A stretch of 64,000 nucleotides of DNA from Ypsolopha sequella (Eukaryota > Arthropoda > Insecta > Lepidoptera > Ypsolophidae). The number at the start of each line of letters is the position of its first letter. Position 1 is the stretch's first letter. Positions 19,252 through 29,740 of the stretch are shown piece after piece. The position numbers and the translations under genes are program-made. The stretch is from NCBI GenBank assembly GCA_934047225.1, contig OW203992.1:4515501-4579500 (forward strand), written 5' to 3'. The notes under the pieces were generated by a model. The model did no database searches, had not been told where the DNA came from, and worked only from the letters and a program-made list of their open reading frames with translations.

Positions 19252-19950
19252 CGTTATGATATGAATTCCCGAGGGGGTGTCAGTTATGTTACCAAGTGTG
19301 TAATATGAAATGCAAGGCAGAGTCTACACTTGGTACACCCACTTTTCAGCGACGATTATACGTCCCAAACGTGATGGCCACGTGGGGAAAATTGGAATGT
19401 TTGAACGCTACCAAAGAAAGAAGAAGGGTAGAAGAAAGTCCAAAATATAATGTAAAACAGTTAATTTTTATGCCGAGATAATTAACTACCCAGCGCCGAG
19501 CAGAATGACTTCAAAGCGAAAAAATAAAATAAAAATGAAAACAATAAAAATCAATTATAGAATTAAATGAGACTTGAGGATAATTCATGATTTATATAAA
19601 AACGGCTCACCTCAATACGTGTTATGATCGGGAAAGCAGTATGAGGCGTAACGTCGTCGCGTAAACGTCTTTACTCGCCCAGATGAAGGCAGTCTAAATC
19701 TGCTGAAACTGGTCGGCTTTCCCGATCATAACACGTATTGAGGTGAGCCGTTTTTATATAAATCACAATAAAAATCGTAAGATTTTATGGTAAGCTCAAT
19801 ATTCCCTGATCATTAAGGCATTTAGACAAAAGTCTAAAAGAGAAATGACTGAGGTATAAAATTCGGCGATTTGTAAATAGGATACAGCTTACATTTCACA
19901 GTTCACACTTGGTGCACCTTTGGCACCCCTTCGGGAATTCATGTCGTGAC
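19252..19950. mobile_element. Inverted pair of FF-type ends with an internal perfect hairpin
   Basis: GATATGAATTCCCGAGGGGG at 19258 and its inverse (CCCCTTCGGGAATTCATGTC) at 19925 are the outer ends. Each continues into the SINE-FF-like block ACCAAGTGTG...TGAAATG. The arrangement therefore looks like two FF 3' ends facing outward. The central hairpin is listed separately. Confidence 0.55.
19588..19765. mobile_element. MITE with perfect 50-bp inverted arms
   Basis: Arms 19588-19637 and 19716-19765 are identical inverses over all 50 bases, beginning TGATTTATATAAAAACGGCT and including CAATACGTGTTATGATCGGG. The loop is 78 bases. Perfect identity suggests recent origin or gene conversion. Confidence 0.85.
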
Positions 19951-20429
19951 GATATACTTATATATTTAAAAAAAAAATAGGGATGTGACCAAACCCTCAC
20001 AGCATTTTAAAACTTTTTGACCAAACCTTCTCTCGGTAGGTCTACTCATGAGTCTCATGACGTCATGCCGGAACACATTGTGACATTTGACATTGTGACT
20101 TGTTGTCAACAAGTCGCTTGACCGTATGGTTTCGTCATGAGTTTGGAGACAAGGCACGCCTGAAGCCAACCATTAGTCGAAGTGAAGGGATTTTTCAGTT
20201 CATTGGGCTTTGTTCTAACTATTCAGGGTACGCCAGAAGTCATTTGTGATTGTATCTAAGTTTACGCCACTCCAGGAGACTATCCTATAATGTACCCCAT
20301 GCAATGTGGAATTCCCTGTCTGTATTTCCAAATAGTAATAATGTAACCCAGATTCCTTTAAAAGAAGAGTAAATCGCGCGTGGATGAAAATTTTAAATTT
20401 GTCATTTAGTTTTCGTGAATTTCTCAACT
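19951..20429. other. No supported gene; possible LINE trace
   Basis: The stretch 20290-20390 reads MWNSLSVFPNSNN, recalling the end of some non-LTR reverse transcriptases, but stops interrupt it at once. A TGACGTCA site lies near 20057. Confidence 0.3.
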
Positions 20430-21118
20430 GCTATATCTTTACGTAAGCAAATATTACCATAGTTTTTTTCTTTTTTTTCGGTCCACCAGTTTTGGAGATA
20501 AGAAAGACATATATTTTTTGTGGTTTTTTGAGGATTTCTCGAAATAGGTGCAAGTAAATATAGCCAAACTATATATTTTTAAAATCAGATTTGGTACCCA
20601 TATTGTATTTTTGTGATAAATTTTTTTATTCGCTTTACTTTTTTTATAATTCCCAACTGTGTTCAACTTTTTTTAAATCGCTATAGTTTTCCTGTAATTG
20701 GCCAGTTATGACCTATAATCGTAATTTTTTTCATATTTTTCGGTCCACCAGTTTTGGAGATAAGGAGTGGGGACATAAATTTATTGTGGTTTTTCAAAGA
20801 TTTCTCGAAATTTGCCGCACGTAAATATACTTTAGGTAATAATTTTTACAATCAGCTCTTTAATATCTACAATTCGATACCCATATTGTATTTTTAGGAT
20901 ATTTTTTTCTTTTATGTATTGGATATATTTTGAACAATTTCAAAATGCTCAATATTTTTTTCGTCCTGTTATGTGGGCAATTTAATGCTATTGTTGTGCC
21001 AAATTTCAATTCTTTATCTTTAAAGGTGCTAAAGTTATCAGGCTGTGACATACGAACGGACAACGGAGTCTCACCATAAAGGTTCCTTTTGTACCTTTTA
21101 GGTACTACGGAACCCTAA
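20430..21118 (-). repeat. S2 repeat, inverted copy
   Basis: Reverse-complement relative of 12720-13462, with the CGGTCCACCAGTTTTGGAGA block twice (20478 and 20743) and CCCATATTGTATTTTT twice. The end reads TACGGAACCCTAAAAA. Together with the first copy it forms a diverged inverted pair about 7 kb apart. Confidence 0.65.
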
Positions 21119-21866
21119 AAATAACCTAAAAAGAAAACCCAATCGCTTATCTCGTGGCCCCATCGCAACTTACAGTAATTAAAGAAGTTACTGTCTATTC
21201 GTATCGACACCGACGCTGAATTGGATTTAATTAAAAAGTTACTCTTGCTCCGGATAGTTTTGTTTGATTTTGTGAGGGAAGCCTTCAATGATAACCGGTG
21301 CAGGTGGAAACTTCCTGATGTTCATTAAAAATTGTGCTTCAAGATTCTACAGCACATTTTTGCTCATTAATTATATGAATCTGTTAGCTTCGGCCATAAT
21401 GTAATCATTGTCCTTCTACAGTATTAGTTGGGACGAGGCCCCCTATTTAAGTTTCTTTGTAACTAAATAGGGCAAAGGTATAAATGGAAATTTAAAAAAA
21501 GCTTTCAATTGATTGTTGGCACTTGATAAATTTTGGAAAGTTATCATTGGAAAAGGTACTTGTGAGGAAAGCTCTCTTCTTAATTTCCAAGGATTATATA
21601 TTTTGGAAGACGTACAAATGCCAACCGGATTGGCGACATACTAAAGAAGGGCCAAGTTAAAATCACTTGGAAAAGAAGAGTTTGTATGGCTTGGCTGTGA
21701 AAATGGAAGGAGCGAAAGCAGTGTGTCATAATCGTACTATAAAATATAAAACAAAACGTTTTTCAAAACAGTACTTTATTTGCATACATGTCTTTTTACT
21801 GCAGGTTGTTTTTTAGGTGTTATATTTATTTCTTTTATTTCGTTACAAAACTGTAAAATCAACCCT
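21119..21866. other. No gene recognised; family R trace
   Basis: 21610-21660 carries GGCGACATACTAAAGAAGGG, the inverse of the family R end at 40.18 kb. 21510-21530 has GATTGTTGGCACTTGATAAA, close to the leader of the hairpin elements at 18.96 and 56.33 kb but without arms. Confidence 0.4.
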
Positions 21867-22288
21867 TTAAGGGGCTGCACAATGCTAAAATTCAGTCCTG
21901 CTCTAACGCTTTTGTTTTTTAACTGTCTATCCTGCTGTAATCACATGCCGCGCACGCAAAAATTCAGTTATTTTGAAATCGCGGCTTCTTCAGGACAATT
22001 ACTATAATTACTTTCTGTAATAAAGATGTTTTTTTCTAGTTTTTATCTGCCTGTGTTGGTTTCGTTTCAAGCGTTTTTGAAATATGGAAACCGAATCGCT
22101 CTTTTCGTGAAATTCATGCTTTTTTTTAACATTTTTTATTATAATTAAAAGTATTTTTATCTATAAAGTGTAATTAATAATTGTCTTGAGTCAGAAAACA
22201 CGCCATATTTCCTGTAAATTTTTACCATTTTCACTGGCGGAACTGAAGCCAATGCAAAACGGACGTTAAGCATTGTTGATTCCCTTAA
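21867..22288. mobile_element. TTAA-flanked MITE, family M, copy 1
   Basis: Begins TTAAGGGGCTGCACAATGCT and ends with the eroded inverse at a TTAA (22285-22288). The interior shares ACACGCCATATTT and TGAAATCGCGGCT blocks with copies at 34471-34824 and 61345-61720, here in the opposite orientation. TTAA ends suggest piggyBac-type mobilisation. Non-coding. Confidence 0.8.
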
Positions 22289-22674
22289 CCTACAAACTAC
22301 TTTTTCAGTCTCATTGTAATTCAGTATATGTATACGACCTCGCCACATTACGCAAAAAAAACAAAAACATGAAAAAAATTCAAAGATTAAAAGGAGTGAA
22401 AGCTATCGTTTTGCGAAGGTGAGAAATGCGGCATGCTTTATGGTGTTATGCTAAACTGGACAATTTATGGGGCAAAACGGTTACGCAGTGCGTGATACAA
22501 ATTGTTTCACGAATCACGGCACTTTAACTCTTATTTCAATGCAATAAAAGCTTCTAAAAATACTAAGAGCCGACTTTTTGTCATCGTAGAGAAGTGGTTA
22601 TGAATTTTAATATGTGGGTACTTATGAAGGTTTTTATATCAGGGGTGAAAACTGAAGGATACAATATTTTAATA
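22289..22674. other. No gene recognised
   Basis: AT-rich sequence with no assigned feature. Confidence 0.45.
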
Positions 22675-22907
22675 CATATCGTCACAAAAACAGGTCACTG
22701 AAACTGACAACACTCGTACCGTCTTTTAACCGACGATTTTTACATGACATGGTTAGACTTACCGCTGTCACTGTTTAGCAAGTGATAAGTATATATCTAC
22801 AATTAAAACATTTTTACCACCTCATTGGTGCATGCCCGACCGGCAGGATTTGAACTGGAGTCTCAAGATTGACAGTCTGGCGTCATACCCACTAGGATAC
22901 TGCCGCT
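22675..22907 (-). mobile_element. tRNA-derived SINE, inverted
   Basis: The minus strand starts with a tRNA-like head (22831-22907) with A box GCAGTATCCTAGTGGGTATG and B box AGTTCAAATCC. It then runs through GGTCGGGCATGC and a body containing TATCACTTGCTAAACAGTGA. It is a relative of the SINE at 759. The acceptor stem is not intact. Confidence 0.7.
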
Positions 22908-23323
22908 ACTGTAAAATAAAATAAGGGAAATCTTGGGGCGTCCCTTTAAAATGACGTCACGTATTCTGCTTAGCAAACCCTTTATACCCATACCCATATG
23001 TCATGTAGATGGTTAACGAAATTTAGTCCGCCATCTTGGGGTGTCCACCATATTGGATATAGAATGACGTGTGTAAAATCGGCTGGCGAAAATGGCTTAA
23101 AATTCAGTAGCAAGATTTGACTTAGACAACATACTTACTAACAAACACACAAGTGAAGTCAAATAAAAGGTTGTGATAAAAAAGTACATATAAACTCACT
23201 CTAATTTTAACTTTGCTATAAACCTTATACTCGTAGTATAAGTACTTATAACGCATGACATAAGTACCTACGTAAATGTACATACGAGTCGACCTTTGCG
23301 TTCACAGGCTGCTGCATGTCACA
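22908..23323. other. No gene recognised
   Basis: Contains one TGACGTCA (22952-22959). Otherwise no recognisable feature upstream of the promoter-like block. Confidence 0.45.
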
Positions 23324-23435
23324 TGACGTCACCGCTCGACTTGCCTGACATCATCAATCACGCGACAGGGACCACGTATTCCATGACGTCATCAGAGAAT
23401 ATAAACCATGGTCGTTTGTAAGGGATTTTCAGTAC
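23324..23435 (+). promoter_or_regulatory. Core-promoter-like block: two CREs, TATA box, TCAGT initiator
   Basis: Perfect CRE palindromes TGACGTCA lie at 23324-23331 and 23384-23391. TATAAA starts at 23400 and TTTTCAGTACAC places a TCAGT arthropod initiator with its A at 23431. TATA therefore sits at -31, the canonical spacing. No convincing ORF or splice donor follows; an 18-base G-run begins about 50 bases downstream. It could drive a non-coding or short-first-exon transcript, or be chance. Confidence 0.4.
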
Positions 23436-23478
23436 ACCTCTGAGTGGCGTGGCGTTTTACTGAGCAATTTTTCATGTG

Positions 23479-23496
23479 CGGGGGGGGGGGGGGGTA
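23479..23496. repeat. Poly-G tract
   Basis: About 18 consecutive G. It may form G-quadruplex structure and is prone to length error in assembly. Confidence 0.9.
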
Positions 23497-23999
23497 TTTC
23501 ATTAATTTCTGTTGATTGTACTTATGAGGATAATTATTTATCTCTCCTGACCCTAGAGTCAATAACTACTAATACTACGGCGTAGCCCTATTATGAAATT
23601 GCTACGCGTCGTCGTAGCAAAAGTTTAATCAGGACAAGGCAGCCATTGATCCTACAAAACAAAACAAATTATGCTCCTTTTCGAAGGCTGTATTGTGGTT
23701 CAAAATGAGAGGGTCATAGTGGTTGGAAGGTATTTACGATAATTTTTTGTTAGTTTTTCGATAATTGCAAACCGAAAAAAATACTGTGCTCGTTTCCCGG
23801 CGTTTTTGAGTTTGACACCAGATGGATAGACGTGCAGTAGGGAATATTTATCTAAAAATAATTTCCAAAATTGAAAAGGAAATATTTAATTCAAATATGA
23901 TATCACATCAATAAAGTTTGTGCAATCAGACCAAATTTCAAGTAGTATTCATCTTACTTGCATAATTTCTTCATTCTGTTTCTACTTTTCTTACAGTTC
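23497..23999. other. No gene recognised
   Basis: No open frame of note. A short hairpin GCTACG...CGTAGC lies near 23603-23619. Confidence 0.45.
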
Positions 24000-24000
24000 T

Positions 24001-24060
24001 TACTGTATACTGAGCTGTTGGTCTTACTGTATACTGAGCTGTTGGTTTTACTGTATACTC
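24001..24060. repeat. 24-bp tandem repeat, 2.5 units
   Basis: TACTGTATACTGAGCTGTTG repeats with the same spacing; the third unit is cut at TACTGTATACTC. Confidence 0.85.
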
Positions 24061-25001
24061 CCTTAAACATCTAATATAAAGACTTTGTGAAGCTTACTTT
24101 TTCTTAAACAATAAATAAAACAATATACCTACTTATACCCACCGTTATAAGAATTTAAGCCTAGAGAAAATAATAGTCAATATAATGAGAATCAAGAGAG
24201 AAAATACATTTAACGCGAAATATTATCTAGAACTGCCAATATTTTTCAGAAATTGATTGAAGAAATAAAAACTCTATTAGCATAAATGTGGTGGTCCCCA
24301 GAGAGACAATAATCTATTTCTTAACGCCCAAGCAGAGCAAGTCTGTGCTAGTCACCCCAAGGAAACTGCTAACTAAATTTGTGAAACTTGAATCGTGTAG
24401 CAAAGTTATAATTATAATGAACCTCTGAAAATTTCAGCCAACCTCAGGTTCAAATAACTGCGCTATAAAATTGTATATTTGGCGAAAACTAACATTTCTA
24501 GGTAATTTCTTCTAAATTTATAACGCTCGCTAACACTGTGATGATGACCGATGGATGACAAATAATTTTTTGTGAACCTCTTTTATATATTAAAAACCCA
24601 GTCAAGTCAAACTGACACACCGAGGGTTCCGTACTATCATAATAATACTAACTGACTAACGGCGTCGTTAGTTTCTAAACGCTCGCTGTTTACATTAAAA
24701 TACAAACATTGAAATAAACGTAAACCAAAAAAAAAAATTAGGACAAGATTCGATTTAAATTTTTTGCAATTTTACATCAAATTATTATTTATCATTTTTT
24801 ATTAGGTAAGCAAAGTTTGACAATCCAGTGCTTCAGCTTTCATACGTGAGTAGCACTCGAAATGAGACAAGTGCATGTGCAAAGAAAAATATGTAAGAAA
24901 ATGTTCCCCTCTGTGGAATTCTCGGAAACTTGGAATTCATAAGTCAGGGACTCTGCTTTCTTACTCAAATGAGATTCAGTAGTTTTGGAATTACTCACAA
25001 A
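24061..25001. other. No gene recognised; S1 fragment
   Basis: 24597-24640 has CCCAGTCAAGTCAAACTGAC then GAGGGTTCCGTACTATC, an eroded S1 end. Nothing else assigned. Confidence 0.45.
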
Positions 25002-25515
25002 TCCCCCCCCCCCCCCCCCGAAGTTATTCGGGGGAAAGTAAGAGGACAGATCTCAAACAACCACAACCAGGTGTCTCACCGTGCCTGGGAGCGATGGATG
25101 GCGGTACATCTATCCCTAATGCCGGAACCTAAACACAACAGACTAAGCTTGCTAACTTCTACTTACCACGCCCACGCCGTACAGGGGTTGGGGGACGGCG
25201 GCGTCGGAAGCTATAGGGTACTAGCATCAACTTGCTATCGACTCGACATCGATTCGATAAATAAAAATGTAACTCTTATTTCATCGCAATAAGGGTTATC
25301 GTTTGGAATTTATTGATTTTATCTGTCAAATTTATCTAATCGACGCGTACGTGCTGGCATAGCTGGTACGAGACTTTCGGTACCGCTTTCAACAACCCAC
25401 CTGCCCAGCGTGTATGGGCATCACTTCCAAGAGCACCACCAAAAGTGGCGAAATCTTGGAAAGGCTTATGTCCAGCAGTAAACTAAGACAAGCTTATGGA
25501 TGAATGGATGGATGT
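25002..25515 (+). repeat. Repeat U, possible LINE 3' end, copy 1
   Basis: After a C-run (25002-25019) it reads GAAGTTATTCGGGGGAAAGT, GGAGCGATGGATGGCGGTAC, CACCTGCCCAGCGTGTATGG and GGAAAGGCTTATGTCCAGCA, then a GGAT-type tail (25497-25513). The order matches 45270-45620. The TATGTCCAGCAGT ending is one I recall at the 3' ends of lepidopteran LINEs (coding ..EAYVQQW..), so a 5'-truncated LINE is likely. The frame is broken. Confidence 0.55.
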
Positions 25516-25689
25516 ACATACGTGTAATAATAGGTATATTATTACGAGGGGTGTTAAAGCTGTTATTGACGTACCCAACGTTTCATCCACTTTCTTTTTT
25601 ATCCCAATGTATTTGGGAAACAAATACGCACTTTTATCGTGTGCAGGTATTGTCTGAAATGTTTGAGTGTTTCCATCCACAATTTAACA

Positions 25690-25912
25690 AAAAAAAGACC
25701 CATTGATTTTTTATTTTATTTTATTTATTTATTGTTTTACATGATATTTTGCTTAAATCTACTACAATAAACACCACATAAACCTTCTCAGGTTTGTGTG
25801 TGTGTGGTGCACATTAAATTGATGCATGCCCGGATAAGATTCGAATCCAAACACCAAGATATTGCGTCGCGTCAATGCTTTTTAATTGCTACCAATGTCA
25901 GCACTTGTAAAA
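25690..25912 (-). mobile_element. Degenerate tRNA-derived SINE, inverted
   Basis: The minus strand shows a tRNA-like head with B box GGATTCGAATCTTATCC and the CGGGCATG join seen in the other SINEs. A body and an AAATAAAATAAAATAAAA-type tail follow, appearing on the plus strand as the T-rich run at 25707-25735. Confidence 0.5.
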
Positions 25913-25915
25913 CAG

Positions 25916-26517
25916 AGCCCGGATATTGCGATTCAAAACCAACAATAACTAGTAAAGGGGTTTGTTTGACTACCAAACTAATTTCGCCTGTTAAAAGCGT
26001 TTTCAAGCATAATTCCAAAAGATAACAGCAACACGCAAAATCCTTACGTTTCACATTGTTAAACATCCACCCAGCTGCAAAAACGAACGAAAAAGGTCTC
26101 GTGTATAAATCCAGTATAAATTCACTTAGAATTTCGTTCCTGTTTTTGCGTAATCCTGGAGTACAGACAGACTGACGTGCAGCCCAATGCCGGCAGAGAT
26201 TTATGCAGCTGTTTTATAAGATATCGTCCCATATGTGTTGACCAACGAATCAGACTATTTTCGTGTTTATCACAAAGCGTTAGAAACTGTTAAGTCTTGA
26301 AACTGTTCTGTTTGTAAGATCCAGTTTGATTTTGAGATAAGCCAGGTATGAGTCGGAGTAGGTTACGAAATGTGACTGAAAATTTGATCATTTGATCTAA
26401 ATTAACACGGCAGGTAGTCGGAACCAAATTGTGTTGACAGTTTCGGACGAAACCGAAGACGTTATTATTATTATAAATCTAAAGCTACTGCCGCTTGCTC
26501 ATGTGCAGTTGGGTCTA
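25916..26517. other. No gene recognised
   Basis: No assigned feature. Confidence 0.4.
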
Positions 26518-27326
26518 AAGGTGGACTTTGGATGCGACGCAGCTTGCGGCTGCGATGGTGTTGCATTTAATCTAGCTAAACTTATAGTCTTTTACGTGTC
26601 ACTTTAACATAAACTTAGGGTTCTGAAGTATGGAGATATCGCTACCTACTAGTCGCATTGCGTCAAAAGTTTTCATTTAGAGTAGCAATTTAGTTTAAAG
26701 TTTGAATGTCACGCACCCATCTGATAAGCATACTATGTCTCTATCTACAATACTGACTCTGAAAGTTATAAAGATCAATTTACAACACAACCCGCACGAA
26801 ATAATGACAAATAAAATAATCTAGATCTTAGTTAGGTCAGGTAAGCTTTGTATTGTTATGTTAGCTCATACTTCGAAGCCGTGAGGTTATGTTAAAATGA
26901 TATATCATGCTCTGCAACTGTCACAATACTTAAAACAAAAAAAAAACAATCAGAAAATAATATTAAACTTTTCTTTGGAACATTAGCAGATTTTAATTTT
27001 ACACGTTTGGCTCCAAGTCAATATGAGTACTTCCACCAGTTTTCATTTCCAAAACTACTTCCATGTGCAGTAATGTGCATATGTAAGCAAATAATAGGCA
27101 GACAGACAATTAATTATTTATACAAAGAAAATATCAAGAAAACAAAAAGAGTGTCGCACCACAGTGGTGTCGATCGTAAGTTTGTCGTACTAGCGTGCAT
27201 TTGAACTCGGGTAAATCGGCTTTCAAGTCTGTCGCATGATCGTTCATCGCACTTGCATTTGTCGCACTAGTATATGACACTCGTTCGTCGCAGCTGCAAG
27301 CGGCGACGCATCCGAAATCTATCTTT
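26518..27326. mobile_element. Inverted-repeat element, about 810 bp
   Basis: The left arm GGACTTTGGATGCGACGCAG (26518-26559) and right arm 27286-27326 pair with about four mismatches in five positions matched. The right subterminal region is dense in GTCGCA motifs (27150-27300), as in elements with repeated transposase-binding sites. No transposase is visible. Confidence 0.5.
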
Positions 27327-28115
27327 ACCAAAAAAACAGAAGTTACACATACTAGGAGTTACCGCAAAAAGATTTTCTCAATGATATCATAATGACCCTT
27401 TTTGTGGCTGACTTTGGGGGGAAAAGGTAATGGTTTTTCAACGCCGAGTCATAGAATTTTAGTATTTTTGGACAAATGGAATTGGTGTTGATAAGCACGA
27501 CCCAAGATGGACGAAAATATTTGACATGGCAGCAGAGACACATAATTGTACGTTTCTGCATGGCAGCATTTTAGCTACCTAGAAGCAAAACAAAACCTGT
27601 ACAATTGATTTATTAGTTTAACCTCGATCCAAAAAATAATTTTCTCTTTTAAGCGCCACTTAAACGACAGAAATGCTGGTTAAAATAAAACAACTAATTT
27701 ACAATAACGATATTTTCAAACAATAAAAGCATTAGCTCGTAAATCCCTGCAAAAACACGAATATAATAAATTATTTTGCCAGTCTAGAGAACAAAACCTA
27801 TATTTAAATTGTAAATTCAGTTGGCACTAGAAATTTTTCCATTACCCTACTGTGGTGGCAGTGAAAGATTTTTTTTTCCTTTGAACCAGCTGTTGGCAAT
27901 CCGCCATTGCTGCCTTTTGACATAGGTTTAGAAAAAATATAGAGTATTTAACATTTACTACACGCCACTCACGGGGCTATAATAAAGTTTCGAAGAGAAT
28001 TAAAAATGGAGGTTGAATAGCGCATAAAAATTCAAGCATATAAAATTTCAAGCCACTATGGGCCTTTCCATCCGCAAAATAGTTTTATTATAATATAATA
28101 GAATAATGTTTATTT
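27327..28115. other. No gene recognised
   Basis: No assigned feature up to the LTR element's target duplication. Confidence 0.45.
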
Positions 28116-28120
28116 GGTAC

Positions 28121-28262
28121 TGTTGAGTATGAACAAGGGGGGGGGGGGAGGTAAGTGTCGTAACACAACCGTCAAACGCGCTAGCTAATTGCACACTGAT
28201 TTATTTCATCAAGAAACAGAAGTAACCTACCCGTAACTAGAAATCTATTCACATACACAACA
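28121..28262 (-). repeat. 3' LTR
   Basis: Minus-strand TGTTGTGTATG...CATACTCAACA, 142 bp with TGTTG/CAACA inverted edges, directly downstream of the polypurine tract. It contains a C-run (minus strand) where the 5' LTR breaks off. Confidence 0.85.
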
Positions 28263-28332
28263 ATCCCTTCCCCTTATAGTATACAACCCCCAGACGACTT
28301 ATAAGTAACTATACAAAAAACTATTAAAAAGA

Positions 28333-28845
28333 TTACTCTTGAATTGATTCTTCTGGCTCATCCCCGTCGAGGCTGGAAGTGCTCGAGAATATCGGCGACA
28401 CCTCACAACGCCGAGCACTGGGCTCAGCGGGCGCGTCAGGTGAGCACCAGACTCTCGTCTCCGTCGACTCCTTCTCTCCCGCGGGCTCGCCGGCGTCCGC
28501 TATCACGTCCGGGTCCCACTCGTGTGACACTGAGTCGATTGGCTTCTCAGATCGAGATCTTATCTGGTCTATGTGTCTTTTGACTTCGCCGTTTGTTTCA
28601 GGAATCTGTATTAGCTATAAAACAGAACCAATTCTCTTCGTTATTACACCTTCTATCCAACAGAACCTGTGATTATTATAATATTTCATTGTCCACACCA
28701 AGTCATTTTCTTTGAATTCTGGTCTCATTTTACCCTTGAACTGTTTAGCCTGTAAAGACTGATTTCGTGCTACTGTCAAAGCGAGATTAGTGGATGGGGA
28801 GGTGGGTGTCGTAACACAACCGTCAAACGCGCTAGCTAATTGCAC
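28333..28845 (-). pseudogene. Integrase C-terminal fragment of the LTR element
   Basis: One frame runs from 28845 to a stop at 28333, interrupted only by a TAG at 28615-28617. Codons from about 28795 onward carry the integrase C-terminal fold signature (PEFKENDLVW, then W.EG.I.KR.G) and, past the TAG, VKRHIDQIRSRS, characteristic of Ty3/Gypsy integrases. A long acidic, low-complexity tail ends at 28333. The first ~17 codons are 5'-LTR sequence fused by the deletion, not original protein. Catalytic DDE residues are absent. Confidence 0.82.
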
Positions 28846-28935
28846 ACTGATTTATTTCATCAAGAAACAGAAGTGACGGGGGCGCAGCCCCGCAGTAATC
28901 TACCCTTAACTAGAAATCTATTCACATACACAACA
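28800..28935 (-). repeat. 5' LTR remnant
   Basis: Matches the 3' LTR from TGTTGTGTATG through GGTTGTGTTACGACACC. It stops in the CACCTCCCC tract, where it joins the integrase fragment. Confidence 0.8.
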
Positions 28936-29139
28936 GGTACATAATAAAATACGCTAAAATAAAATAAACTTAAAATTTGCGCAGAATGTACCAAAAGTCT
29001 CCGTTCATCTTAATACCATGACAGGACCACGGCGCTGATTTTCAGCGGATACGTAGTACCTTATACATAAAAACATTTAATTATGACATAATTATATATA
29101 TCAAAAAAAAAAAAAATTTTTTAGCTCCTCTAATAAAAC

Positions 29140-29440
29140 TAGTATAATATGTTATTCAAATTTTTATTCACCATTGCTACTCGAAAAAGAGCTATTGGTT
29201 CACCGATAGCAGTGAATAAAACGCTCTTTTTCTCACTAAGCGAAAAACCTTTTTTTTTGTTTCATTTTCCCACTAAGTGGAAAGGCAAAGGGATCTTAGC
29301 CCATACAGCCATGTCTGACGTTATAGTTATTATCTGTTTATATGCACTATCCTCTTCTGTTGTGGATCATCTGAAAGGTCTGTCCTGTCTAAGTCACTGT
29401 CCTGTCGTTTCGGCTATAATGATAGCCTTATAAATACAAC
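29140..29440. repeat. Hairpin and AGGCAAAGGGA-type repeat
   Basis: 29150-29240 contains short inverted blocks (TTTATTCACCATTGCTA and ATAGCAGTGAATAAAA). 29280-29315 carries AGGCAAAGGGATCTTAGCCC then ATACAGCCATGTCTGACG, related to 18450 and to 29665-29700. Confidence 0.45.
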
Positions 29441-29740
29441 AGGGTTAGAAAAAACACACGAAAAGGCACAGCCCGCACTTTTTTCCATTGAACAACACAC
29501 TATACACAGGTTACGGCGATTTTAATTCACATTATTCTATCACTACTGTTGATCAAAACACCCAACATGCAATATTTTTTCAATAAAACAAAAAAACGAC
29601 GCCATCACATCTTCGCGCCTATTTTCCAACCACAATTTTTTTTATTTGTTCATATACTTTCTGGGAAAGGCAAAAGTATCTGTAACCATACAGCCAAGTC
29701 TTATGTATTTTTTTTTTCTTTGTTCAAATGCACTAACGGC

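Larger units (their letters stand above)
28116..28940 (-). mobile_element. Internally deleted Ty3/Gypsy-type LTR retrotransposon
   Basis: The 5-bp duplication GGTAC borders the unit (28116-28120, 28936-28940). On the minus strand the order is: 5' LTR remnant (28935 to about 28800), integrase C-terminal coding, polypurine tract AAGGGGAAGGGAT (28263-28275), and an intact 142-bp 3' LTR (28262-28121) running TGTTGTG to CTCAACA. The primer-binding site, gag, protease, RT, RNase H and most of integrase are missing. The 5' LTR carries about 20 bases (GACGGGGGCGCAGCCCCGCA region) absent from the 3' LTR. Short LTRs and the integrase tail would suit a Mag-like lineage, but that is a guess. Confidence 0.85.

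Noticed and set aside
20290..20400. LINE reverse-transcriptase C-terminus (MWNSLSVFPNSNN)
   Set aside because: Too short, with stops at once on either side; kept only as a trace in the stretch description.
28843..28845. ATG at 28845 as the true start of the integrase fragment
   Set aside because: The first codons lie in the 5' LTR remnant and became fused to integrase by the internal deletion.
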